Shown here piece by piece: positions 52,927 to 61,955 of a DNA stretch of 63,449 nt; the stretch's first letter is position 1; each line of letters begins with the position of its first letter. The translations under genes and the position numbers were made by a program. Origin of the DNA: VFKU01 sp964620045 (lineage in GTDB: Bacteria; Hydrogenedentota; Hydrogenedentia; Hydrogenedentales; GCA-2746185); contig CAZUJL010000025.1 in the NCBI GenBank assembly GCA_964620045.1, positions 1 through 63,449 on the forward strand, given 5' to 3'. The notes below the pieces were generated by a model, which was not told where the DNA came from, did not search any database, and saw nothing but the letters and a program-made list of their open reading frames with translations.

Positions 52927-53463
52927 TTAGTCGGTCTGCTTGTCCCGCGCGGAAAGCGCGGCCAGGGCAGTATCGAGCGCATCGCCCGTGATGGCCTCGT
53001 GCGAGGCGGACCACACGGCGCGCATGCGGTCCAGAATGATGGCCTGCGGCGATTCGTGAGCGATGGACGTGCGCGTGGCAATTTCTTGCGACACGGGCCG
53101 TTGCTCGATCACTTTGACCACAAAAATCTTCGGCGCGGCATCGCCCTTCGCCTTGGCCCATTCGGCCATGCGGCGATACGCCGCGCCGGAGATTTCACAT
53201 TCGGTGCTGTGCTTGAAAATAACCACCGGCGCTTTTTGGCTGGCCGCGCTGGCAAACGTGAAATCGCGCACGGAGAGCAACTCAACCGCGCCGACTTCGG
53301 AGAGATTGCCCGTTTCGACGCCTTCGGTCTTGGCGTTCAGGAAACTGCGCAGCCCGGCAAACGACGGGCCGTTGTCCGGCCCCATTTCCGCGGAGACCCA
53401 CGCGAAGCCGCCCATCAGGGTGATGGAGATGCCGAGATATGCCAGTCGATAAGGTGTAATCAT
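52927..53463 (-). CDS. Membrane-anchored BrxC/YtxJ-type monothiol bacilliredoxin-like protein
   Basis: From the Met at 53463 the 178-residue protein has an N-terminal hydrophobic segment (YRLAYLGISITLMGGFAWVS). The DUF2847 core follows: VVIFKHSTECEISGAAYRRM with a single Cys, VVKVIEQRPVSQEIATRTSI and HESPQAIILDRMRAVWSASH. BrxC-like proteins reduce mixed disulfides, mainly in bacillithiol-using bacteria. Finding one with a membrane anchor in a Gram-negative context is notable. The Pro after Cys is replaced by Glu. It is divergent from the ceramidase gene. Confidence 0.78.
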   Translation of the reverse strand: MITPYRLAYLGISITLMGGFAWVSAEMGPDNGPSFAGLRSFLNAKTEGVETGNLSEVGAVELLSVRDFTFASAASQKAPVVIFKHSTECEISGAAYRRMAEWAKAKGDAAPKIFVVKVIEQRPVSQEIATRTSIAHESPQAIILDRMRAVWSASHEAITGDALDTALAALSARDKQTD

Positions 53464-53598
53464 TCGCTTTCTATGTCCCCCGCAGCGGTTAGTATAGCGT
53501 ACAAAGGGCGTAATTGCTCGGCGATTCAAGGCGCATGTGAATACTGCGACCTTCGCCGCTAGACTCTCACACATTGCGCATTTACAAGGAGCCGGGGC

Positions 53599-54996
53599 AT
53601 GAGTGAAATGTCACGACGGGGATTTCTTGCGGCGGGATCGGCGGCGGCCTTGGGGGCGAGCAGCTTCGCTGCTACAGCGGCGCAGGCGCCTCGCGCGGAC
53701 ATACGCGGCGAAAGCGCGGGAAGCGTTTTCGACGTGGGCGTTGTGCGCTACGACGTGACACCGCCGCCGGGTCAGGAGATGTGGGGCTACTCCGACCCTG
53801 AGCAAATCGCGACGGGCACGCGCGATCCGTTGCAGTGCCGCGTGGTGGTGATCAAGGCGGGCGACACGGCCATCGGAATCGCCGCGCTCGACATGGGGCG
53901 CATGCCGCTGCCGCATTTGTGCACACGCATTCGCGAGCAGGCGCGCGGCTTCGGCATCGGCGATGTAATCTTCACGGCCTCGCATACGCACAGCGGACCG
54001 ATGATGGAATTTTCGGATCGGCCGCATATTCCGGTGATCGAAGAAGCGATGATCACCGGCCTGAAGGAAGCGCTGAACAAGGCCGAGCCCGCGCTGCTGC
54101 ACACGGGGCGGACGACGATCGACATCTCGCACAACCGGCGATTGATCAAAGACGGCGTGTGCTGGATGCGCTGGCGCAACGCGGAGCGCGTGCCGACCTC
54201 GCCCGTGGACCACGAGGCGGGACTATTTAGCTTTCAATCGGTCAAAACGAAGAAACCGATTGTGACGCTGGTTCATTACGCCTGCCACCCGGTGATTTTT
54301 GGGCCGGATAACCGGCGCTATTCCGCCGATTGGGTCGGCGAAATGTGCAAGGGTGTGGCGGCCGCGACCGGCGGTGAGTGCGTGTTTTTGCAGGGCGGCG
54401 CGGGCGATATCAATCCATACCTCGACAAGACACCGATTGCGGATGGCGCGGAGAACGATGTCGTCGGCGAGGGCAAGAAGGCCGCCGATGCGGTGCTTGG
54501 CGCGCTGAGCCAACTGAAGCCTGTGCCGGGCGGCAAGCTGGCGTATCGCGAGGAACCCCTGCCGGTGGGCCTGCGGTGGGACCTCGGGGATCCGTCACAG
54601 ACGAAAATTCTGCAGGAGAACTACGGGCGCATTTATGAGAAGTACATGAAGGACGCGCCGCGCGACCTGCCCGTGCCGCTCGGCACGCTGCTGCTGAATG
54701 ATCGCGTTGCGCTGTCGTTCATGCCCGGCGAATTGTTCGTCGACTTCCAGCTCGATCTCAAGCGGCGCTCGTCGTTGCCCGATACTTTCCTGTGCGGATA
54801 TGCCAATGAGTTCCACATCTACTTCCCGACGGTGCGCGACATCGTGTACGGCGGGTATGGCGCGGCGACCGTGAGCTATGTCGGCGTCGGCGCGGGCGAA
54901 AAACTTGTCACGCGCGCGACGGAAATGATCGGCGAAATGACAGGCAAGATCGGGCCGCTCAAGGGACCGGAAGACTTCGAGATTAAGGAAGTCTGA
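53599..54996 (+). CDS. Tat-exported neutral/alkaline ceramidase-like hydrolase
   Basis: The start has AAGGAG seven bases upstream. The 465-residue protein begins with a twin-arginine signal (SRRGFLAAGSAAALGASSFA). Ceramidase-like features include VVVIKAGDTAIGIAALDMGR, TASHTHSGPMMEF near residue 126, YACHPVIFG and GAGDINPYL. Zinc ligands in this fold come from these His-rich segments. The family hydrolyses N-acyl sphingolipids, but related proteins act on other lipids. It is shorter than classical ceramidases (about 700 residues) and lacks their C-terminal domain. Confidence 0.82.
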   Translation: MSEMSRRGFLAAGSAAALGASSFAATAAQAPRADIRGESAGSVFDVGVVRYDVTPPPGQEMWGYSDPEQIATGTRDPLQCRVVVIKAGDTAIGIAALDMGRMPLPHLCTRIREQARGFGIGDVIFTASHTHSGPMMEFSDRPHIPVIEEAMITGLKEALNKAEPALLHTGRTTIDISHNRRLIKDGVCWMRWRNAERVPTSPVDHEAGLFSFQSVKTKKPIVTLVHYACHPVIFGPDNRRYSADWVGEMCKGVAAATGGECVFLQGGAGDINPYLDKTPIADGAENDVVGEGKKAADAVLGALSQLKPVPGGKLAYREEPLPVGLRWDLGDPSQTKILQENYGRIYEKYMKDAPRDLPVPLGTLLLNDRVALSFMPGELFVDFQLDLKRRSSLPDTFLCGYANEFHIYFPTVRDIVYGGYGAATVSYVGVGAGEKLVTRATEMIGEMTGKIGPLKGPEDFEIKEV

Positions 54997-55002
54997 GCGA
55001 TC

Positions 55003-55368
55003 TCACGCGTCGCGGTGCACGGTCTGCGGCGCGAAGGCCGGGTGACACACGGCGATGTAGTCCGCGCCTTCGGTGCCCGGCGTGCTGTACTGCACCCATT
55101 CCCCCGCGTGCGTGATGATTGCCTGCCCCGCCTGCACGATCGTCGTGCGACCATCCTCGGTGCGCACATGGAGCGCGCCCGATAGCACGACGGTGTATTC
55201 GTCGAATTCGGGCCGCTGCCCCGGCTCCACCCAGCCGCCGGGACTGCTCATGTGCGCGACGCTGAGGTTTTCGGTCTTGCTGTTCACCCGGCCGATGTAT
55301 TCGCGGATGATTTTGGGCTTGTTCCCCGCCGCGGCGATTTGGGTCGGTTTGGGCACGAACGTCGGCAT
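55003..55368 (-). CDS. Cupin-domain protein
   Basis: The 121-residue protein is a single cupin barrel. It has VAHMSSPGGWVEPGQRPEFD and EYTVVLSGALHVRTEDGRTT for motif 1, and GQAIITHAGEWVQYSTPGTE for motif 2. The usual two-His metal pattern of motif 1 is incomplete (one His in VAHM, one Glu in EFDEY), so the metal site may be altered. It is convergent with the ceramidase gene, six bases apart. The function is unknown. Confidence 0.82.
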   Translation of the reverse strand: MPTFVPKPTQIAAAGNKPKIIREYIGRVNSKTENLSVAHMSSPGGWVEPGQRPEFDEYTVVLSGALHVRTEDGRTTIVQAGQAIITHAGEWVQYSTPGTEGADYIAVCHPAFAPQTVHRDA

Positions 55369-55459
55369 AAAGGGCCACCTTTCCGGTCTTTTCAGGGAAG
55401 TCCCGCCGGGGACAGCCCCGGTTCCCTGCTTTTAAAGGCCGAAACGGACGAATTCCTCC

Positions 55460-55489
55460 TTGACAGGATCGACTTTGCGCTTTTACAAT
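55460..55489 (+). promoter_or_regulatory. Sigma-70 promoter of the pseudopilin gene
   Basis: TTGACA (55460-55465) and TACAAT (55484-55489) are separated by 18 bases and lie 27 bases before the ATG at 55516. Both boxes are strong matches to consensus. Confidence 0.65.
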
Positions 55490-55515
55490 TTAGCAATAAG
55501 TACGGGAGAACGTCT

Positions 55516-56523
55516 ATGTACACTCTACAGCTCAGCGGTCGGCGTGGATTTACCCTCGTGGAGCTGCTGGTGGTCGTCGCGATCATCGGCATTCTGGCCT
55601 CGATGGTGCTGCCCGGCCTGGCGCGGGCGCGCGAAGCGGCGCGGCGCGCGGTGTGCGCGAGCAACCTGCGGCAGCTTGGCATGTCGCTGATGATGTATGC
55701 GCAGGAGGCGGACGGGAACTATCCGAACCTGCAGACCTCCGACCTCGCGGAATACGATCCTTCGTGTGACTGCGAGTGCAAGGTCAAGGGGATTGGGGGC
55801 GCACTGACCTTTCGCGGGCCGGCGATGTACCCCGAATACCTGACCGATACGCGCATTCTGATTTGCCCGTCGGACATGGACGGCAAAGACCAGTACGATC
55901 GCGGCGTGTGGCGCGAGCCGGATTTCACCGAAGTGCCCGGCATGCGCGCGTCCATCGATCCGCATTTGATCACTGACTTGTCCTACGCCTATGTACCGTG
56001 GGTATTTCGCGACGAGTGGCTGTTTGATGATGCGACGCTGGATCTGGACAGCAACTTTCTGGAGCAATTCATCACGGCCACGGCCAAGGCGGCGTTGAGC
56101 AATGGAAAGACCCCCGACTGGAAATACACCGACGAGAACATGAACGAGAACACCGTGATGGCGACGCGGCAAGGCGTGACGCGGTTTCTCATCACAGACA
56201 TCAACGCGCCGTGGCGCGGCCACGTTTCGGATGCGGAAGTGCCGCTGATGTTCGATCTGATCTCGTATAACGTGATGGACTACAACCACGTGCCCGGCGG
56301 CGCGAATATTCTGTACATGGACGGCCACGTCGACTACCACCGCTACCCGCAGATGCACCCGTATCCGGCATCGCGCGCGTGGGCCAATGCTTTCACCCAG
56401 TTCCGCCTGACGGCGCTGGCCCTGGAAGCGGAAAAAGAGCAAGAAACCGAGACCGCAACGCCGACAAGTACATACGCGCCTGCGGTAGTAGGCGTGCTGG
56501 GAAATGCCCATCCGGTGCAGTAG
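55516..56523 (+). CDS. Type II pseudopilin-like protein with H-X-DG motif
   Basis: The 335-residue protein opens with a short leader and the prepilin site RRGFTLVELLVVVAIIGILA, with Glu5 after the cut. ARAREAARRAVCASNLRQLG, typical of planctomycete-type DUF1559-related proteins, follows. The C-terminus has HVPGGANILYMDGHVDYHRY, a variant of the H-X9-DG motif with ten residues between. Such proteins are abundant in Planctomycetes and relatives, with unknown role. A strong promoter precedes it, and a decayed copy follows directly. Confidence 0.85.
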   Translation: MYTLQLSGRRGFTLVELLVVVAIIGILASMVLPGLARAREAARRAVCASNLRQLGMSLMMYAQEADGNYPNLQTSDLAEYDPSCDCECKVKGIGGALTFRGPAMYPEYLTDTRILICPSDMDGKDQYDRGVWREPDFTEVPGMRASIDPHLITDLSYAYVPWVFRDEWLFDDATLDLDSNFLEQFITATAKAALSNGKTPDWKYTDENMNENTVMATRQGVTRFLITDINAPWRGHVSDAEVPLMFDLISYNVMDYNHVPGGANILYMDGHVDYHRYPQMHPYPASRAWANAFTQFRLTALALEAEKEQETETATPTSTYAPAVVGVLGNAHPVQ

Positions 56524-56671
56524 AGCGGCTTCACGCTGGTGGCGTTGCTGGTTGTCATCGCGATCACCGGCATCCTGACGGTGACGGCGTTGCCCGGCCG
56601 CGCGCGCGGGAATCTGCCCGGCGCCTGGTGTGCTCCAACAACCTGCGGCAAATCGGCTCACCACGGTGCCC
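56524..56671 (+). pseudogene. Remnant of a second pseudopilin gene (no start, frameshift)
   Basis: Directly after the TAG of the previous gene, and in the same frame, the sequence reads SGFTLVALLVVIAITGIL, with Ala in place of Glu5. After LPGRAR the frame must shift inside a CG-dinucleotide run (about 56597-56610) to continue as RESARRLVCSNNLRQIGS. It has no start codon or ribosome site. The piece matches the first 50 residues of the upstream protein, so it is a decayed tandem copy. A sequencing indel in the CG run cannot be excluded. Confidence 0.75.
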
Positions 56672-56676
56672 ACGCC

Positions 56677-57489
56677 CTAACGCTGCGCGTTCAGTTCCTC
56701 GTAGTGCTTGATCAGCTCGGCCATGTCGACCAGGCCCTGTTCTTCGGCGATTTCGCGCGCGCTGCGGCCGAAGCGATCGAGCCGCATTGGGTCCACACCG
56801 GCCGTGAGGAGGCGCGAGACCATGTCCATATCGCCCCACTCGACCGCCTGATGGAGCGGCGGCAGCGCGTCTGAGGAGGCGTATTCCAGGCGCGCGCCAT
56901 GATCCAGCAGGAGCTGAATCATTTCCTTGTTCTTTTCCTTGAAGGCGTTTTCGATCAGCGATTTGTTACTGCTCTCGATCACAAGGTTTGGATTGATGCG
57001 TTCGCGCAACAGGTACTCGGCGAGTTTTGTGTCGTTCATGCGCACGGCGTACACGAGGTAGGGCTCGCCATCCGGCAAGGCGCCCGCCGGATTGAAGCCA
57101 TATTGCGACAGGAAGTTGACTACGTCCACGTGGCGCTCGCGCATCGCGAGATCGATCGCCGTCCATCCGGTGGATGTCGCAATCGACGGCTTCGCGCCGT
57201 AGGAGATCAGCATGCGCACCGCGTTCACGTGCCCCGCGCGCGCCGCGTAGTGCAGCGCGGTGACCCCGGCGATGTCGCGCAGGTTCGGATCCGCGTGCTC
57301 GATGCTCAGCAGATGTTCGAGTTCGGCCGTGTCCCCGGAAATCGCGGCGCGGTGCACGGGTGCGAGGCCGTCGTAGCCCTTAATCTCGGTCGGATTCTTC
57401 TGCGTCGGGTTTTTGCAGCCGACCACTGCGACAGCGACGGCCATCAGCGCCGCAAGGAACAGGTATCGATTGGTGTGCATGGTCCCCAT
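56677..57489 (-). CDS. Ankyrin-repeat lipoprotein
   Basis: The protein (270 residues from the Met at 57489; the Met at 57480 is an alternative) has a lipobox (AVVGC, Cys25). Six or seven ankyrin repeats follow, such as GLAPVHRAAISGDTAELEHL, GVTALHYAARAGHVNAVRML and ALPPLHQAVEWGDMDMVSRL. Ankyrin repeats bind other proteins. The anchoring suggests an envelope scaffold. It is convergent with the pseudopilin remnant and divergent from the NatA-like gene. Confidence 0.85.
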   Translation of the reverse strand: MGTMHTNRYLFLAALMAVAVAVVGCKNPTQKNPTEIKGYDGLAPVHRAAISGDTAELEHLLSIEHADPNLRDIAGVTALHYAARAGHVNAVRMLISYGAKPSIATSTGWTAIDLAMRERHVDVVNFLSQYGFNPAGALPDGEPYLVYAVRMNDTKLAEYLLRERINPNLVIESSNKSLIENAFKEKNKEMIQLLLDHGARLEYASSDALPPLHQAVEWGDMDMVSRLLTAGVDPMRLDRFGRSAREIAEEQGLVDMAELIKHYEELNAQR

Positions 57490-57613
57490 CTCTCTACGAT
57501 AAACCTTTCTTCCGTAACTATCAATATACCGTGCTCTCAAATTATACGCTATTCCCGGCTTGACCCGTGGGGGGCGGTGTGCGAGGCTGGGCGGCGATTT
57601 CCGGGGGAAGTGC

Positions 57614-58369
57614 ATGGCGCTTATCGAAGCCGATAACCTGCGCAAGGTGTTTCGCGGGGCCAAGGGACGTGCCGTCGAGGCCGTCCGCGGCGCCAGCCTG
57701 GGCGTCGAGCGCGGGGAAATCTTCGGCCTGCTCGGCCCGAACGGCGCGGGCAAGACGACCCTGCTGCGCATGCTGGGCACGATCATCTCCCCCACCTCGG
57801 GCACCGTCTTGGTGCAGGGGGAGCCGGTGGGCCCGCGCGCGGAGAACGCGCGGCGGCACATCGGCTTTCTCTCCGGGAACACGAAGCTGTATGGCCGGCT
57901 GACCGCGCGCGAACTGCTGCGATACTTCGGGCGGCTGTATGGCATGGACAAAAGCCAGATCGATGCCCGCACGGGCATGCTGGCCGAGATGCTCGACATG
58001 CGCGACTTCCTCGATCAGCGCTGCGAGACGCTGTCCACCGGACAGACGCAGAAGGTGTCCATCTCGCGCGTGATCCTGCACGACCCGGCGGTGCTGATCC
58101 TCGATGAGCCGACGCTGGGGCTCGACATCATGACGAGCCGCGCGATCATCGAGTTCATTCACGGCGCGCGCGAACGCGGCCACGCGATCATTTTCTCGAC
58201 GCACTACATGACCGAAGCGGAGACGCTCTGCGATCGCATCGGCCTGATCCACCGGGGCGCATTGCTTGCCATCGATCGCGTGCCGGAGTTGTATCGACAG
58301 ACGAACACCACGAATCTGCAGGACGCATTCCTGGCGATGGTCGCCGCGGCGGGAGAATCCGCCGCATGA
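57614..58369 (+). CDS. NatA-type ABC transporter ATP-binding protein
   Basis: The start at 57614 has GGGGGAAG upstream, giving 251 residues. It has Walker A GPNGAGKT, the signature region LSTGQTQKVSISRVI, Walker B AVLILDEPTLGLD and the switch FSTHYMTEAE. The sequence follows the NatA/CcmA pattern. It overlaps the permease start by four bases (ATGA). NatAB-type systems export Na+ or small drugs, and the fused permease is the partner. A substrate cannot be read. Confidence 0.92.
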   Translation: MALIEADNLRKVFRGAKGRAVEAVRGASLGVERGEIFGLLGPNGAGKTTLLRMLGTIISPTSGTVLVQGEPVGPRAENARRHIGFLSGNTKLYGRLTARELLRYFGRLYGMDKSQIDARTGMLAEMLDMRDFLDQRCETLSTGQTQKVSISRVILHDPAVLILDEPTLGLDIMTSRAIIEFIHGARERGHAIIFSTHYMTEAETLCDRIGLIHRGALLAIDRVPELYRQTNTTNLQDAFLAMVAAAGESAA

Positions 58370-60405
58370 GTTGGTACATGGTGCGCACGATCATGCTCAA
58401 GGAATTGTTGGACACCTTCCGCGACCGGCGGACGCTGGTGGCCATGATCGGCGTGCCGATCGTGTTGTATCCAGCGATCTTCATCGTGGCGACGCAGGCC
58501 GCGTTGCTCCAGCAATCGCGCATGAACGACATGGTTTCGCGCGTGGCGGTGCGGGGTCCGGGCGCGGAAATCGTCGCCTCGTGGCTCGCGGACCCGAAAC
58601 AATTTGAACGCGTGGACGGCGCGGCGGACGACGCGAGCCTGAACAACGGCACGCTGGACGCCATCGTCGAGGCGCCGGGCGACGTGGCCAGCACGCTGGC
58701 CGCGAACGGCCGCGCGGAACTGGTCATTCGCTATGACACGGCCGAACCGCGCTCGCGCGAGGCGCGCGAACGGCTTTTCGATACCTTTGAGAAAACCCGC
58801 GACCGCCTTGTGGCCGAGCGCGTTGCGCGCGCGGGGTTGGCGGAGACGTTTACGAAACCGCTCAGCGTGAAGGAAGAAAACGTCGCGCCGCCGGCGAAGT
58901 CCACGGGCTCGATCCTGGGCACGGTGCTGCCGCTGATCATGGTCGTGATGCTCGGTGTCGGCGCGTTCTACCCGGCGGTGGACCTTACGGCGGGCGAAAA
59001 GGAACGCGGCACGTTTGAGACGTTACTCTCGACCCCGGCGACGAAACTCGAAATCGTCACCGGCAAATTCCTGACGGTGTTCTCGCTCTCCATGCTGACG
59101 GGGGCCCTGAACCTCGCCAGCATGCTGGCCACCCTGTGGTTCCAGTTGACGCAGGTGTTCAACGCGAATCCCGGAAGCGAACTCGGGCAGGTGGTCATCA
59201 AGGTCCCGCCCGAGGCCGCGCTCACGATTCTGGCGATCCTCGTGCCGCTGGCGTTCTTCATCTCCGCGTTGATGATGACGGTCGCGCTGCTCGCGCGCAG
59301 CTTCCGCGAAGCGCAGAACTACGTTTCCCCCTTCTTCATCGCCATCGTGTTGCCCGCGACCGTAGTCGCGATCCCCAGCGTGAGCCTCGACGGCGTCACG
59401 CAGTTCATCCCGATCACGAACGTCGCCCTGCTGTTCCGCGATCTGCTTATCGGCAAGGACAGCGCCGATCTCGCGTTTATCGTCTTCATCAGCACGGCGA
59501 TTTACGCCTTGCTTGCACTGTTGCTCGCCGCGTGGATGTTCCAGCGCGAAGACGTGGTGCTTTCGCAGGAGGGCGTGATTCCCATCACCTTCGATCGCAG
59601 CACGATCACGCCGTCCGCCGTGCCGTCACCGGGGTTCGCGCTGGCGACCTTCGCGTTCGTAATGCTGCTGATCTTCTACGCGGGCAGCGCGCTGCAGTCC
59701 TGGCGCATGCACGCGGGCGTCGCGCTCACGCAATATCTGCTCATCCTCGCGCCGGTACTGCTGATGCTGTGGTACGGCAAGATCCAGCGGCGCACGGCGC
59801 TGAGCCTGCGCGTGCCGTCGCCGGCAGCCGTGGGCGGCAGCCTGTTGGCGGGCGTTGGCTGGGTCGTGCTGAGCATCCAGATCGGCGTGTATCTGCAGCG
59901 CCTGATGAAGACACCGGAAGAACTCGAGATCGTCGCGCGCAAACTGTTCGAACTCGATACCTTGCCGGGCGGCGTGTGGACGTTACTCGCGATCGTGGCG
60001 ATCAGCCCCGCGATCTGCGAGGAGTCGCTGTTCCGCGGCGTAATCCTGTCGTCGCTGAAGGATCGACTGCCGAACTGGGCCACGATCGGCGTCGTCGGAT
60101 TGCTCTTCGGCTTGTTCCACCTGAGCGTCTACAAAGTAATCCCGACGGCGCTCAGCGGCGCGTTCTTCGCCTACCTTGTGCTGCGCAGCGGCTCGATTGT
60201 GTGCTCGGCGATCGCGCACGCGCTGCTCAACGGCCTCGCGATTCTGCTCGAAACGAATCACTTGCCCGAGGTGATCACGTCGTCCCTGCAAGGCATCGAC
60301 ATCGAGCACAACGGACTGCCGTTCACATGGAACGTCGTCGGCGTCGCGCTCTTTGTCGCCGGCATCGTGCTCGTAGAATGGGACTCGCGGCGGCAGAGAA
60401 TGTAG
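58366..60405 (+). CDS. NatB-like ABC permease fused to a CPBP (CAAX-protease-like) domain
   Basis: The 679-residue protein has an N-terminal ABC-2/NatB permease (about 1-450), with helix 1 near 25-45, a periplasmic domain and TAGEKERGTFETLLSTPATK. A C-terminal CPBP domain follows: EESLFRGVIL near 551, FGLFHLSVYK near 583 and HALLN near 617, the three CPBP motifs. CPBP proteins are intramembrane proteases or bacteriocin-immunity-like factors. The Glu-Glu and His residues are intact. It is fused to the exporter and translationally coupled to the ATPase. Confidence 0.88.
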   Translation: MSWYMVRTIMLKELLDTFRDRRTLVAMIGVPIVLYPAIFIVATQAALLQQSRMNDMVSRVAVRGPGAEIVASWLADPKQFERVDGAADDASLNNGTLDAIVEAPGDVASTLAANGRAELVIRYDTAEPRSREARERLFDTFEKTRDRLVAERVARAGLAETFTKPLSVKEENVAPPAKSTGSILGTVLPLIMVVMLGVGAFYPAVDLTAGEKERGTFETLLSTPATKLEIVTGKFLTVFSLSMLTGALNLASMLATLWFQLTQVFNANPGSELGQVVIKVPPEAALTILAILVPLAFFISALMMTVALLARSFREAQNYVSPFFIAIVLPATVVAIPSVSLDGVTQFIPITNVALLFRDLLIGKDSADLAFIVFISTAIYALLALLLAAWMFQREDVVLSQEGVIPITFDRSTITPSAVPSPGFALATFAFVMLLIFYAGSALQSWRMHAGVALTQYLLILAPVLLMLWYGKIQRRTALSLRVPSPAAVGGSLLAGVGWVVLSIQIGVYLQRLMKTPEELEIVARKLFELDTLPGGVWTLLAIVAISPAICEESLFRGVILSSLKDRLPNWATIGVVGLLFGLFHLSVYKVIPTALSGAFFAYLVLRSGSIVCSAIAHALLNGLAILLETNHLPEVITSSLQGIDIEHNGLPFTWNVVGVALFVAGIVLVEWDSRRQRM

Positions 60406-60476
60406 GGGCGGCCCCCCGTGGCCGCCCTCGACGCGGATGCAAACGAAAAGGGCGGCCACAGGGGGCCGCCCCTACA
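60402..60476. terminator. Long GC-rich inverted repeat acting as shared terminator
   Basis: TGTAGGGGCGGCCCCC at about 60402-60417 pairs with GGGGGCCGCCCCTACA at about 60458-60473. The inner arms GGCCGCCC and GGGCGGCC also pair. A T-run follows (ATTTTTG). It lies between the convergent permease and lysA genes. The same sequence is a known dispersed repeat in some bacteria. Confidence 0.7.
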
Positions 60477-60492
60477 TTTTTGTGAGTGCGGT

Positions 60493-61746
60493 CTAGGCGA
60501 TCTCGTTCGCGAAAATCGTGTCAAGCTGCTGGCGCTTACGAATCAGGCGCAGCGAGCCGTCCTTCTCGATCAGGACTTCCGGCGATTCCGGGAACGAGTT
60601 GTAGTTCTTCGCCGGCATCGAGGCACAGTACGCGCCCGAGCCGCCGATCACGAGCAGGTCGCCGATTTCCGCGCGGCCGAGTTCGCGCGGCGCGAGGGTT
60701 TCCGGCTCACCCGGGGCCGGCGTGAGGATGTCGCCGCTCTCGCAGCAATGCCCCACGACGACGTACTTATGCGTCGGCCGATCGCCCGGCGTCTGCGGCA
60801 CGAGCACCATCGGATGCTGCGCGCCATACATGCTCGGGCGCAGGACGTCCGTCATGCCCGTGTTGAGCTTGATGAAGTCGTAGCCGGAGGCGCCGGTAGT
60901 CACGACGTCTTCGATCGTGGCCACGATCGCGCCGGCGTTCGCGACCAGATAGGTGCCCGGTTCGAGTTCGATGTGCAGCTTGCGGCCATGCTTCTCGGCG
61001 AAGGCTTTGAAGTCCGGCAACAGCGTCGTGCCGATTTCCTGCAGGTTGGCGGTCTTCTCCCCCGCCACGCGCGCGACCTTGAAACCGCCGCCGAGGCTTA
61101 GCGTGGTGACCTCCGGCAAACGCGCGGCGATGTCGAGCGACAAGCGCGCGCAATGTTTCCACACTTCTGGATCGCCGCCGGAGCCGATATGCGTGTGCAT
61201 GCCCGTGATGCGTATCTTGTGTTCGCGCGCGGCGGCCAGCACTTCTGGCAGCAGTTCGTGCCAAATGCCGAAGCTCGAGGCCGGTCCACCCACGTTCGTG
61301 CGGTTGCTGTGGCCGGAGCCTTTGCCCGGGTTGATGCGGACGGTGAGGTCCGTGTTCGGAAACAGCTTGCCGTAGCTGCGGAGCTGGTGCAGGCTGCAGG
61401 CGGTGTATTGCACGCCCTTTTCGACCAATTCTTTCAGGTTTTTCGGCAGCTCCTGGGCGGTGATTTGCACGTCCTTCGGCGGGATGCCCGCGTGCAGCGC
61501 GCGCTCGGCTTCGTAGCCGCTGCTGGCGTCGAACTTCAGGCCGGCCGCGTGGAAAATCCGCAGGACGGCGGCCGAAGGCAGGGCCTTCATCGCGAAGCGG
61601 GCCGTGAGGCCGAAGGCATTGGGGAAGGCTTTAACTTCGGCGGCCGCCTTCTCAAGTGAGGCTCGATCGTATACGTATACCGGCGTGCCGAATTGCGCGG
61701 CGACCGCCTTGGCCCGCGCCGCATCCAAAAAATGAACCGAATCCAT
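60493..61746 (-). CDS. lysA: Diaminopimelate decarboxylase
   Basis: The start at 61746 has GAGGAGT upstream. The 417-residue protein has the alanine-racemase-fold PLP domain with the Lys in ARFAMKALP (Lys54), MHTHIGSGG, LSLGGGFKV and the C-terminal motif CESGD (HCCESGDILTPA). LysA makes L-lysine from meso-diaminopimelate. A YD...NTGMTDVLRPSMYGA pattern completes the C-terminal barrel. It is convergent with the fusion permease gene and divergent from disA. Confidence 0.9.
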   Translation of the reverse strand: MDSVHFLDAARAKAVAAQFGTPVYVYDRASLEKAAAEVKAFPNAFGLTARFAMKALPSAAVLRIFHAAGLKFDASSGYEAERALHAGIPPKDVQITAQELPKNLKELVEKGVQYTACSLHQLRSYGKLFPNTDLTVRINPGKGSGHSNRTNVGGPASSFGIWHELLPEVLAAAREHKIRITGMHTHIGSGGDPEVWKHCARLSLDIAARLPEVTTLSLGGGFKVARVAGEKTANLQEIGTTLLPDFKAFAEKHGRKLHIELEPGTYLVANAGAIVATIEDVVTTGASGYDFIKLNTGMTDVLRPSMYGAQHPMVLVPQTPGDRPTHKYVVVGHCCESGDILTPAPGEPETLAPRELGRAEIGDLLVIGGSGAYCASMPAKNYNSFPESPEVLIEKDGSLRLIRKRQQLDTIFANEIA

Positions 61747-61955
61747 CCGTACTCCTCGGAAATTTCCCCGTGACCCCGGGGACAGGGCCGCCAAGGATAA
61801 CCAACGCGCCACTTCAAACGCCACCATGCGCACGTGGGCCTCGAACTCCGTGAACAAAATCGGGTATGCTGTGCATGCAACGACTCGGCAGGGGGTGCCG
61901 GGCCCATCGTGTGGCGTCCGCACTGTCTCCGGCATCAAACGCATCAGGGAATCGC

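Noticed and set aside
56541..56711. A complete second pseudopilin gene
   Set aside because: It lacks a start codon, has Ala at the conserved Glu5 and a frameshift in a CG run, and breaks off after about 50 codons.
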